Shown piece by piece: positions 1-10,105 of a DNA stretch of 64,000 nt. The DNA comes from Valencia hispanica. Its lineage: Eukaryota > Chordata > Actinopteri > Cyprinodontiformes > Valenciidae. Position 1 is the first letter of the stretch; each line of letters begins with the position of its first letter. The notes under the pieces were generated by a model that had not been told where the DNA came from, did not search any database, and worked only from the letters and a program-made list of their open reading frames with translations. The stretch spans positions 34,025,296 to 34,089,295 of the forward strand of contig OY747703.1 of the NCBI GenBank assembly GCA_963556495.2. Direction: 5' to 3'. Made by a program: the position numbers and the translations under genes.

Positions 1-1519
1 TCCCATGAAAAACCCTGGCCCCACTCTGGCCCCCTGTTAATTAAATTTGGTCTAGCACCGCCACCCTTGACAGCGCCCAGCCTGTATTCTCTCTTATAAT
101 GATCATCAAATCAAAGCACAGATCTACCATAAGTGATTGACACCTGCTGGCCTGCCTTAGGCTTGCCACCAGCTCTTACTGCTGTGACTATTAGAAACTA
201 GCTGCCTCCTCCCAGGGTCAGAAGTCCCACTAAGGAAAAAACTGCTTTAGGTTTTCCTTCACTTTAAATTTTCTAATATACCTGATGTATATTTGCATAT
301 ACAATATGTCAATAGAGTTTAATTTATAGTTTTCACATCTTCATGTCATGTGGTAGATCCCAGCTGACTGGTGGGAGAAAAAGTAGCTCCTGGTTCTAGG
401 AAGGTTGGGTACCTCTGATTTAGACTGTTGGTGAAGAGAGGTTCAAACATGATAAGAAGTGAACGCAGTTAAATTTAAATACTAATATAAAAAACATGAT
501 TTTAATATTGCATTTGCCTTCCATCACTATTTTCTATACCTTATTAATGTCCACTCTGTTCATATTAGAGATCAGATGAAGTTCAGCTCGAAACTAGTGA
601 AGGTGAGACAAGGTGAGACAAGGAGAGCCAGCTCTGCAGAGCTACAGGTAGGTGCTACAAAGAAGGGTGAGGTGATTTTAGATTGTTGATGATGAGAGGA
701 AGGTTCAAACATGATAAGTGAACACGGTTAAATTGAAATAATAATAAAACAAGCATGAAGTAAATGCAGGGCTAAAAAGAGCTTTTCACTGTCTTGAAAA
801 AAAAGATGCTACATATTTCAAAAAGCTGCCTTTTCATCACTTCGTAGATCTTGTTTTTGAAAGCAAATTGTTTGATAGAAGTTTTAGTGTCCTCTAAAGG
901 CTCAAAATTTGCCTCCTGTCCACAATGACAGAAGCAAATTGAACCATGTTACTGTCTGTCATATCCATTAGGATAAACTTGACTTACTGGACAAGAAGAC
1001 AGTTTGCAAGTAATTTGTGGCTGTAAATGACAGGATGGAAAAACAGTTGGGCTCTTTTGCCTAGGCCAGTGTTTTCTAACCTTTTGTTTGGCACGGCACA
1101 TGTTTGCACTTGTGTTGTTAATTTGAGACATATTTTAATTCAAACTATAAACACATCTGTCAGGTTTGCGATATGGGTCCACCCTCAAATGTTAAACTCA
1201 TTCCTATGCTCTTGTATCTACCCATCTGTTTTTGCAGTTTTAATGCATGTTCACAGTATAATCAACTATTGTTCTGTACAGACATGATTGTTGAAAAGCA
1301 CACATGAAAAACGTCAGTCAATTTAAACAGCAGACAAAGTATATAAAGGTGGGCTGCAGACAAGAGGCATGAAAAAAATTTTTTTAGCCGTTTTTCTTCT
1401 TACATGCATACACACATACCTAATCCTAATAAGTGTGGAAGTTTTGCATGGTGAGCAGTCTAAGAATTTGCCATTTTCAGATAAAGTAGCATAAACTAAA
1501 TGGAAGCAGGCTATCATAC
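1..1519. other. Lipoxygenase intron 10 or flank, no exon recognised
   Basis: This is AT-rich non-coding sequence, presumably the intron after exon 10. It holds a diverged direct duplication (about 415-500 and 675-765). A stretch near 1067 (cagtgttttctaaccttttg) resembles the end of a hAT-type miniature element, but no partner end was found. Confidence 0.5.
415..765. repeat. Diverged direct duplication, two ~85 bp copies
   Basis: Copy 1 (about 415-500) and copy 2 (about 675-765) share the order 'gattta-a-tgttg', 'gaggttcaaacatgataag' (copy 2 aggttcaaacatgataag) and 'gttaaatt-aaata'. They are about 260 bp apart in the same orientation. The family was not recognised. Confidence 0.5.
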
Positions 1520-1689
1520 CTGTTGATAATATCCCACAGTCTGAGTCCATCATCTCTGTAGTAGAAGTTTGGTACTTCCTTTACCCCACGCTCCGCAATG
1601 TCTTCAGGCATGCAGAGGGAACTGTATGTTATCGATGCCAGGGATCTCCTTAGAATTGTTAACATACCCTCTCCTCCAGAAGCTGAAAA
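1520..1689 (-). CDS. Lipoxygenase coding exon 10, last exon visible
   Basis: It encodes [20 protein letters not shown], then [16 protein letters not shown] and [14 protein letters not shown], leaving in phase 2 at gtatg. Two acceptors are possible, after ctctag (1690) or ttcag (1683). Only the first keeps the frame after exon 9. I find no credible exon 11 between 1519 and 1, so the gene continues past the left edge. Confidence 0.92.
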
Positions 1690-4600
1690 CTAGAGAAAGG
1701 TCCAATTAAAGTTAAAAACAAAGTCTTTCATTTAAAATCAAAGATTGACGATGTCCTTTTGAGGATAGTTCCTACTTTGGTGAAAACACCCTCCTCAGAT
1801 ATGAGTCTTTTCCGAGCTAAGAAGTTGATCTGTAGAGTGTAGCGAGTGTGAGGTATGAGAAGCTGAAAAAAGAGAAAACTGTTTTATAACAACACCAGGA
1901 ACAGTTTGCACAAATTACAGCATGTTGTCTTTTCAGGATTACAATAATACAGTCAAAACGTCAGAGGGAGGACCATTTATAAAGTAACGGATCAAGTGTT
2001 TCTACATGTTGCATCATCATGAGAATCTGTCAGTATGTGCACAGCAAATCACAGTGGAACTTCTAGCTTCAGTTACCTTGTAGAGAGGATGCACCATGGG
2101 CACGTTGCGCAACAGTGACACTGCAAATACCTCGGCCAGCAGGTGAGTGCGCAGCAGGTGAACATTGAGCTGATGCTCACTGAAATCTGCGCTTCTGACA
2201 AAAATCTTTGCCAGCAGCCAGTCATACTCAGAATCAGATGGCAGGAAGATTGGGTTGTCTTCTGCTGGTTTCTGCTTCAGCTACAACAGGGTGTAGTTAA
2301 GGTATAGGTATAGTTATCCAGGTACAGAAAAAAATACAGAGTACATGCAGACAACTTTTACCAAGTTATTTTCTGCTGATTCATGTTTTGTTTAAACTCC
2401 ATAAGGAATTCTAACTGAATCCAAACTGAGGTCTGAACTCCAGCTTACCAGAACAGTAGTCAGAGGGGGTGTGTGTCTTTGAATATATAACCCTTCAACA
2501 AATGAACGAAAGAACAAAGCAGACTAGTCCTGAAAGTGATACACCTTTGATCTTTGCGTTAACTGTCTGCCAAGTTTTTTCTGTTAGTCTATTTTCTAAA
2601 AAGAAAATTTCCCTTTCGACCTTTGTCAATTCCTAACAAAACACATAGTTTGGATCTTGATCTGGGATGTAACATGGACTCTCAAAACAATTTGTGTTTT
2701 CTGTATTTAAAAGTGGTCTGAATAATTCACAAACCTAGTAGGCCATCATGTATCAATATATTTTTAGAAGTGCAAATCTAGATATGGGTTTGAAAACCTC
2801 ACTTTTTAAACATAGAAAAGGCCTTTGGAGTCACACTTGTCTAAACAAAAAGTAAAAAAAAGAATTTATTTCCCAATACAAAAAGACCTTTCTAACAATA
2901 ATGTGTTGAAACAAATATCCGGCAGCTTATTGGCAACACAGAAGAGAACTGATTTAGTTCTCCAAGTAACCTCAAAGATTTTCGAAGCTGGAAAAGTAGT
3001 CGAGATTTATGAATAAGAAACTGAAGAAGGGTTTTACCAGTATCTGTTTGATGCATTTTTGCTCTCGAATTATTAATAATATTATTAAGCTACCAGATAG
3101 ATTTTTTTTGTGCCTGAGCCAAATGATTGACATATTGTTAATGTTTTCTTATTACCATTTACCTTTCAGCACTCCGTGTTAGCGTTACATTTGAGTGACC
3201 ATTTTGTGCCCAATGATATGTTGTTATGATCAATTGTAGATGGAACATTATTTTGGGATTATACTAATGTGACAAATGCTGTCCTAGCAATAATGTATTA
3301 CCACTGGCTTTACTGCAGTGCAGTTAAATATTGATGAGCAAAACATAGACTGATTTTTTTTTTTAAGTAAGACTTTTAGCTGCTTCCATTCACTGCTGCT
3401 ATGTTTTATACAATCACTGTATGCGGACACAGGTGTTTGAAAAAATTGAAGTGCTGGTGCACACCTGTTAGCTTTAGAGTAGCAATGCTGGTCAAATAAG
3501 TAGATCAATCTAAATCCTGCTGGAAGTTTAGTTTTTTTTTTTTTGCAGAGAAGTGGTCATTCATCACTGTGCTGAATTACTGACAGACTGGTTAACATAA
3601 AAGGCTTATCAGACCCCGTGGGTCTCCTAGCTACTGTGATCAGAAATTTCTCCCGAATTCCTCTTCATTGGACAAACCATAAGGTAAATCTTTGCCTTAG
3701 TTGATTTCAAGCTGGAGCTTTTGCAATTACTACTTTTATATTGGATGGCCACAGTCTTAGAACATTGATGTGCACTTAGGTGCCTTGTTTGTTTCCGTTA
3801 AATATTTTTTTACATTATATATTATATCCAGCTCTTCCGTTTCCTGCCAAACCTGAATCTTCTGGGTTGTAAATGAAACATTTAGCTGAATACTCAAATT
3901 GTATTTATTTTAATTGCTTATGAGTGCTAATCTCACCTGAATAGCAATTGGCATGAGATTATCATCCGGAGTTTTATGGAGCAAGACAAGTGGAGCCATA
4001 AGGTACTGCTTCTTGTCATTGATGATGCTTGCTTTCACACCATCCATTTGTTTGTAGTCACAGAGGAATATGTTGCCATTCTGTTTAAAATGTTAAGAAA
4101 CATTCACAAATGTCAAAGTCAATTTAGTGTTAAAATGCAACTACTACAGGGCTGCAATATATTTTTGTAAAAATGGTCACCTTCATTTCTTCTGCCAAGC
4201 TGCAACGACAGTCAGGAAAAACCATGTTGTCAGTGACAGGAAAGTTGTCAGGCAAGATGGTGCAGCGGCGAATCAACATGGGATTGACCCCATTTAAAAA
4301 CTGGTAGCCAAAAAAGGCATCTTCCTTCCAGTGTTGTTGAACATAGTCTGTAAGAAAATAGAACAAAAGCACAATATTTCACAAAAACACAATAAAAAGT
4401 ATAGAAATAAAAACAGAAAGATAAATACATATCTCAAACATTGTGAAATACCAAGCTGAATTCTTTAAGGCCAACAGAGCTGCTTAAACTTTTTTGTTGT
4501 TGTTGAAGCATATACTATATAACAATGTATATGCATTGTGTCAAGGGAAAATTATATTACCTTCTCAATTGAACCGCCACCAAATAACAGTGTCACTTTG

Positions 4601-7268
4601 TTAATTTTACCGCCATTTTGTTTGCAAAATACAAATAATAAACCCACACCCCCATCTTAACCAATTTTATGGCTTAGTGGGATTCACTTTAGTACAGGGG
4701 ACAATACCAGATATGTCAGACTGTTTGCAACAAAACACCCTGTCAATATCATCAAGGTTCGTCCATCTGGTTTTAAGATCAGCCAGCCCCTTCAGTTTTA
4801 GTTCCGTCAGTCTAGAGAAGAAAAAATATAAAAATTATTGTGTGTATTGTTTGTATACATAAAAACATCATATTGAAAGTAAATTTGTATCAGAAAATCA
4901 GGATTTTACCCTGTGCCCGCTGTAAAAAGAAACTCTGTCTGCTTGGCAAAGGAGAATCTGACCTCAGGAGGAAGAGAAAGTGGGCTATCTGCCTTCATGC
5001 AGTGGGGAATCCCCTCCACATACACATCCCAGCTGAGAAAAAGATAAAATATAGATTCTGGTCATTTTAGCACACAAAGAAATTTTCATTTTATCTTTCA
5101 ATTATAAGTTTCACAAGTTGGTTTATTGAATTGCTGAAGTACTTTTCCTCTAAGTCATTAACATGCAAACTCATACTCAAACAGGCAAGATGTTTATTTG
5201 TGTTCTTGCCACTCTGATCTCTCACCAATAGTCTTTCTGACGCTGCTTGAGTTCCTCTTCCCGACTGTACCTGCCAAGATGATGGTTATCTTCAAATCCT
5301 TTCAGAGCTGGGAAGAGATAGAAAAAAGTTCATGTCACGATGATGTGTTGATATTAATGTCCCCCTGTCTCCCTCTAGTTTAACAGAACCAAGCTTTTAA
5401 CAGAATTTCAGCCTGCTCCACAAACCTGTTCCCTCTCTGAAGCGGTGCACCTTGCTGTCAGTGATCCAGCGGTAGATGGGAAAGTTGTAAGTGTCTCCCT
5501 CAGGGGATTTGACTTCCACCTTGGCAGGAAACCAAGAATCTTCTGGGAACAGCAAAAGAGGCTGTTTGTCGACCTCTATCAGCACCAGCTTTCCAAGGGA
5601 GGTAGGGCAGGAAATTGTAAAAGACGCCACCTAAGACAACAAAAACAGCTATCTGAAAATATTAAGACTATAAGTGCATACTGAAGGCAAGATTTTCCAT
5701 AAAAATATGAATATCTCACAAAGATTGGATAATTTGAGCAATCACAATGAAATGAAAAAGTATGCACATGTTTTAAAGCTCTTTATAGTTTGTCTCATAA
5801 CACAAAACATCAGTGAACCTTAGTAGTATTTGATGTAATAGACCAATACAAAGGAGTGCATAATAGTGTAGTGAAAGCAAAATAATTCATGTTTTTCATA
5901 ATTTTCTGCTACATCATAATGTGAAGATAGTGGCATGGATTTATTCAGCCCCCTTCACTTGGACACCCCTAAACAACACTGTAATAAACTGCACTAAGAT
6001 GTCAACTAATTAGTAAATAGAGTCCACTTGTTTGTAATTTATCTGACTATAAATCCAGCTGTTTTGTAAAGGGCTGAGAGGTATGTTTGGGAACAGAGTG
6101 AACAAACAGCTCCATCAAGACCAAGGAACACAGCACATAGGTCAGGGAAAAAGCTGTATGACAAGAATGACAAGAAAAAAGCCCATTTGACAGAGAGCCA
6201 TGCGACATCTCCTTTAAAGTTGCCGTGCAAAAGACACAACAAACTTGAGGAAAAAAGTGTTCTGAACTGATGAGACAAAGATTGAATGCTTTCACTGACA
6301 TGCAAAATACTGTGCATGTCAGAAAAACATACAATACTTATTTCCTTAAACAGAGCCTTACTATTGATGAAACATGGTGGTTGCAGCATCATGCTATGAG
6401 GATGATTTTCATCAGCAAGGACAGGGAAACTGCTCAGAGTTAAAATGAACATGGCTGAAGCTAAATACAGATTGACCCTGGAAGAAAATAGGCTACTGTT
6501 AGAGGCTGAAAAGCACTTAGAACTGTGGTTAATTTACTAGCAGGGCAATTACTCTGAACAGCCAGAGCTACAATTGAATAGTTTAGATCAATGCCTACTC
6601 ATCTGTTAAAGACACTTGATCAAAGATATTTCTGCACAGAATAATGGAGAAAAATTCTGCCTTTATTTGTAAAACTGGTAGAGATATGCCCTTAAAGACT
6701 TCCAGCTGAGGTTGCAGCAAATTGAGGTTATACAAGGTATTGACTCAAGGGGGCAAATTAATTACTCTCTTTTTTCTCATTTTAATTTTAAAACATTTTT
6801 ATAACTATGCAACTTGTTCTATCCACTTCAGAACTATGCACTACTTTGTGTCACATAAAATACCAATTAAATATGATGGAGCTTGTGGTTTTAGTCTGAC
6901 AAAATGTAAAAAAGTTCAAGGGCCGTGAATACTTTTGCAAGCTTCCGTGTCGTACTTCTCCTGGATGTATTTCATAAATAAAATGCAGTAACTGTATGGC
7001 ATCACACTTACCCTGTTACTAAACAAGTGACAGGGATTTTGTAATTCTCGGTCTAAAGTGAAGCAGATAAAGCAGGTGCTACATTTGAACTTGAAGCTAA
7101 ATCTTTCAGACTTACAGCTCCTCTGACAAATGCTGCGGCTCCCTTCAAGTTCAAGAGCCACTTGCGTTCACTTTCTCCACGTGTGCCAACCAGCTTAATG
7201 AAGATATTGTTAAAAGTGGTGGCAACGGCGCGATTGGCAGTGAACACAGTTACTTCATAATCCATCAT
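1520..7268 (-). CDS. Lipoxygenase gene (ALOX family, ALOXE3/ALOX5-like), 5' ten coding exons; 3' end off the window
   Basis: Ten exons, each bounded by AG/GT and joining in one frame, occupy 7268-7116, 5630-5426, 5307-5226, 5032-4910, 4811-4708, 4347-4181, 4080-3937, 2280-2077, 1862-1776 and 1689-1520 (1439 coding bases, about 479 residues). Lipoxygenases are non-heme iron dioxygenases, or hydroperoxide isomerases in the ALOXE3 branch, acting on polyunsaturated fatty acids. Residues 1 to about 120 form the PLAT beta-barrel and the rest the start of the catalytic domain. The iron-ligand pair HLLRTH falls at residues 367 and 372, the same numbering as human 5-lipoxygenase, which supports the exon model. 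Motifs such as [31 protein letters not shown] and [11 protein letters not shown] recall ALOXE3 most, but the subtype is not settled. The missing 3' exons should carry the remaining His, Asn and C-terminal Ile ligands. No stop or frameshift interrupts the ten exons. Confidence 0.9.
1776..1862 (-). CDS. Lipoxygenase coding exon 9
   Basis: Twenty-nine codons, [20 protein letters not shown] through EEGVFTK, with a polypyrimidine-cag acceptor and a gtagg donor. It matches the 'L..PH.RYTL.IN..AR..LI...G.F.K' segment following the ligand helix. Confidence 0.92.
2077..2280 (-). CDS. Lipoxygenase coding exon 8 (iron-binding histidines)
   Basis: Sixty-eight codons, phase 0 at both ends. It contains [20 protein letters not shown] and [12 protein letters not shown]. 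The two histidines of H-x4-H are the first two iron ligands of all animal lipoxygenases, and both are intact. Confidence 0.95.
3937..4080 (-). CDS. Lipoxygenase coding exon 7
   Basis: Forty-eight codons, phase 0 at both ends. It begins [15 protein letters not shown] and ends LMPIAIQ, matching the 'G.IF..DY...........QY..APL.LL......L.PIAIQ' block of the family. Confidence 0.93.
4181..4347 (-). CDS. Lipoxygenase coding exon 6
   Basis: It encodes [20 protein letters not shown], then VNPMLIRRC and [12 protein letters not shown]. The [14 protein letters not shown] block is one of the most diagnostic lipoxygenase signatures. It ends in phase 0 at gtgac. Confidence 0.93.
4708..4811 (-). CDS. Lipoxygenase coding exon 5
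   Basis: It encodes [20 protein letters not shown] followed by DIDRVFCCK, the helix region 'L..L...W..LDD...IFW' before the substrate-pocket helices. It enters in phase 2 and leaves in phase 1. Confidence 0.85.
4910..5032 (-). CDS. Lipoxygenase coding exon 4
   Basis: It continues with [16 protein letters not shown] and the LPPEVRF stretch, equivalent to the 'W..Y..G.P......LP...RF' region of the family. It enters and leaves in phase 2 with a ctcag acceptor. Confidence 0.85.
5226..5307 (-). CDS. Lipoxygenase coding exon 3
   Basis: It encodes [20 protein letters not shown] and onward to QRQKDY, matching the conserved 'HR..EL..RQ..Y.W' linker between the PLAT and catalytic domains. It enters in phase 1, leaves in phase 2, and uses a gtgag donor. 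Confidence 0.87.
5426..5630 (-). CDS. Lipoxygenase coding exon 2 (PLAT domain)
   Basis: It begins VASFTISCP after a cttag acceptor and ends in phase 1 after REGT. Residues 52-119 include the PLAT strands [10 protein letters not shown] and NFPIYRWI, equivalent to the 'DSWF/Y...FPCYRW' block of mammalian lipoxygenases. The donor gtttgt is weak but the reading frame continues correctly into the next exon. Confidence 0.88.
5790..6960 (+). mobile_element. Decayed Tc1-like transposon in lipoxygenase intron 1
   Basis: Remnants read in the order expected of a Tc1 element. They include a 5' section with 'ggctgaataaatcc'-type sequence on the minus strand, a short-N-terminal section (gaacagagtgaacaaac), a transposase relic around 6260-6460 ('gaactgatgagacaaagatt', 'catcatgctatgagg'), and a terminal block at 6740-6950 ending in ttgaacttttttacatttt on the minus strand. 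That block resembles the ends of the intact element at 34.6 kb. Many indels and stops leave no usable reading frame. The end points are approximate. Confidence 0.7.
7116..7268 (-). CDS. Lipoxygenase coding exon 1 (start of PLAT domain)
   Basis: Fifty-one codons ending in phase 0 at a gtaag donor. Two ATGs are adjacent (7268-7266 and 7265-7263). The first gives M-M-D-Y-E-V, which fits the family pattern of Tyr at position 4, so I chose it. An AG preceded by a pyrimidine stretch at 7301-7300 suggests the exon may extend as 5' UTR to 7299, with a further non-coding exon upstream; that part is uncertain. Confidence 0.85.
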
Positions 7269-7299
7269 TTCTACTCTTGAAATCAGATCCACGTTGATG

Positions 7300-8371
7300 C
7301 TAAAAGAGGGAAAACAATAATTAACAGCACTAATTCATTGGTTGCTACTTTTCATTGTAATACCATTAAAAAGATGGCTTGACAAACTACCTTGATGTAA
7401 CACTACAACAAAACAATTTCTATTTTGAATATGAACAAAACTTTTTAAAGAGAATTAAATTGATTAAAACTACTGCAACACAATAAGATAGACAAATACA
7501 ATTTAATATAACTCCATTTAGAAGATTCTTATTTGCAACATTTGTTTCTGTTCTGCAACAGCCTTTAAAAGTATTTGTCCTACCTCTGTTATTAAGACCA
7601 CAAAGTTCCTCTGAAGAACTGCTGTTTGGTGCAATGTATCACCACCAATTTCATTATATACACCTACACAACATTGTGGGAGTGTTCCTTCGGTACCAGT
7701 AAGCAGTTATGGTGATGTAACTACCTGGAACGTAACCTCCGACCTCTCATTTTTGACATTGTTCCAGTTCTTACTTGAATGTGGGGACTTTCATTTCTTT
7801 GAACACTCTGGGTTTGCATACCTCTTAAGATATGCATGACCTCAAAGACTGGAAATGTGCCACAACCTGCACAGCCATCGTGGGAAAATATTACTGATAG
7901 TAAGATAATACAATTAATAAAGGATGCATGTGAATGTAGAATGACACATGGATAATCAAATAAAGTTGTCTAAAATAGTTTTCCCAGAACACAATGTTAG
8001 CGTATATTAATTTAACACAAAAAGTATGTTATGCTGTTTATCACACAAAAGCATAGATAGATGCGGTAAACAACAAATTTCTTGGATGCAAAACTGCTTT
8101 AAAGCATTTTTTTTTTTATTTAAAATCCCTTCTTGTGAACAAAACAAAAACTAAGATTGTAGCAATAGCTCTACAGGTCATAAGGCTATCTTGTAACAAC
8201 TTGATAAAAACGATGACTCTGGAGATTATCTGATGCTGAATTTTTTTGTAGCTGCTGCATTTGAGCAACAACATTTCATATTACTATTAATTTCATAATT
8301 TAGGAAACACCTTGATGTTTATTGCAATACCTTTTACTGTGAGTAATGTGTCAGACATTGCAACATACTGT
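7300..8371. other. Upstream flank of the lipoxygenase, nothing recognised
   Basis: AT-rich sequence directly 5' of the first coding exon. Any promoter or non-coding first exon would be here. I see no CpG island, convincing TATA box with start, or repeat family. Confidence 0.4.
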
Positions 8372-8988
8372 AAGGCAAGGCAAGGCAATTTTATTTGTAT
8401 AGCACACTTTCAACAACGAGGTAACTCAAGGTGCTTTACATGATTAGGGGATAAAATAGAAATAGCAGTAAAACAAAGACAAATCAGATAATGTAAAAAC
8501 AGCAAGAAGCATACACAAAACATATGATACATGAAAACATTACTCAAAGGCAGCTCTAAACAGAGTTTTTAGTTGTAATTTAAAAGAACTATGTGTTTCA
8601 GCAGCTTTGCAGTTGTCTGGAAGTTTGTTCCAGATTAGAGGAGAATAGAAACTGAAGGCTGCTTTTCCATGTTTGGTTCTAATTCTAGGGATGTTGAGTA
8701 GACTGGAATAAGAGGACCTGAGTGGTCTGGGGGGTTGGTATAGTAACAGTAGATCTTCAAAATACTTTGGTGCTATCCATTATATGATTTATAGTAAAAG
8801 TATGGTATAGTAAAACTAGTAAAAGTATTTTGAAGTCTATTCTCTGAGCTACAGGGAGCCATTGTAAGGTCTTTAGAACTAGGGTGATGTTCTCTACTTT
8901 CCTGGTTCTAGTGAGGACGTGAGCAGCAGCGTTTTGGATCAGCTGTCCAATTGACGTATTAGGCAGACCTGTGAGGATGCCGTTGCAG
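8372..8988 (-). mobile_element. 3' part of an L2-type LINE (subfamily B), minus strand
   Basis: The low end aaggcaaggcaattttattt is the 3' terminal tail of this LINE. It recurs at 16652 and, inverted, at 26765. Upstream on the minus strand, remnants of the reverse-transcriptase C-terminus run parallel to the better copy at 16849-17400, with internal duplication (aaaagtatggtatagt) and stops. The copy is cut at 8988, and its continuation is seen at about 10050. Confidence 0.8.
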
Positions 8989-9171
8989 CAGAGATGGGGA
9001 CTCGAGATTGAGACTCCGACTCGAGTGCGACTTAAGGAGACTCGTCCTCAAAAGACTTCAGACTGGACTCGGACTCAAGCTGCGGGACTCGTGAACAATG
9101 CTTATTTTTAGGAAACAGCTGATGAGCTCGCTGTTATTCCCCTCCCTCTGTTACCTATAACCTGCCCACGT
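8989..9171. mobile_element. hAT-like element fragment (cagagatgggg end)
   Basis: It starts with cagagatggggactcgag followed by repeated 'actcgag/gactcg' words, the end typical of a common fish hAT-type miniature transposon. It interrupts the L2 copy at 8988. The opposite end was not found because another element begins at 9172. Confidence 0.5.
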
Positions 9172-9560
9172 CAGTGTTTCCCACACATAGACGAATCTGT
9201 GGCGTGTGTCACAGATTAAACTCCGACCGCCACAGATTCAACAACGACCAAAAAACCCCCAAAAAAATCAACACCGACCGTCACATATTGAATTTCGTTT
9301 TTGTTTTTTACGCTATTTAAAACACGCAGCGTATTCGTTCAGCTGCATTTATTTTTCTTGCTCTCTCTTCGTCTCTCTGTTGCTCACGTCTCTCTCGCAC
9401 ACACCCACCCACACACACACACAAACAGCCCCTCCCCTCCCTGCACAGCACGTCTGTCTGGATCACCTGTGGAGGCGTGGCCTATTTGGTGCAGAGAAGA
9501 CGGCTGGCGAAAGGTTGGTAATCCGTGAACACTTTTAACACACAATCACAGATTAAAAAG
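9172..9560. mobile_element. hAT-like element fragment (cagtgtttcccacac end)
   Basis: It begins cagtgtttcccacacatag and continues with 'tctgtggcg...cgccacaga', the arrangement of a widespread teleost hAT-type non-autonomous element. The CA-rich run at about 9400-9425 lies inside. Open frames over 9206-9538 are low-complexity and I do not regard them as coding. Confidence 0.5.
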
Positions 9561-10049
9561 TGCTATAAAATTTATATTCTGAACACAATAGTTTCAGTGT
9601 GTTGATGTTATTGTAGGTCCCAACCTTTAGCAAACAAGCGATTGCGCCTTCTTTAGAAAGTGAACTATAGACGCAAGTTTGCGATAAAATATAGGGTGTT
9701 AAAATTAATGTAATACAGTCTGTGTAACCAGTTATTAACTTTTTTTTTTACTTATTGACCTTTAGGAATTGGGATATCCCTTTAGGAATCCTTGGTCTGT
9801 ACTGTACTGTGTGTTCATGCTACAAGGCAAAATACAGATATTAACTTAAGCATTAAAGCATGACAAAGGAGTAAAGCATTCTTGGTGTTTTGGTCATGTT
9901 GCAAAACTAATTATATATCAAAATCAAAGCTGATACTGTATGCTAATAGACAAAGGAGTCATAATAACATATTACATGCTTTGAATTCCTTATATATAGC
10001 TATGCGGTGCTGGATGTGTCGCTGTAGGTGAGGATGCAACACTTATAAC

Positions 10050-10105
10050 CGGAGACCTAGAAATGTTCTTCAGGTGATAAAAGTCTGACCTTGTAAGGAC
10101 ACAAC
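10050..10105 (-). mobile_element. Detached piece of the L2 subfamily B copy
   Basis: The words 'tagaaatgttcttcaggtga' and 'tctgaccttgt' match the L2 copy at about 17365-17398. The order and strand fit a continuation of the 8372-8988 fragment, so about 1.06 kb (8989-10049) was inserted between them. Confidence 0.6.

Noticed and set aside
9206..9538. 110-codon frame with His/Thr repeats
   Set aside because: It is caused by CA- and CT-rich DNA inside hAT-like fragments.
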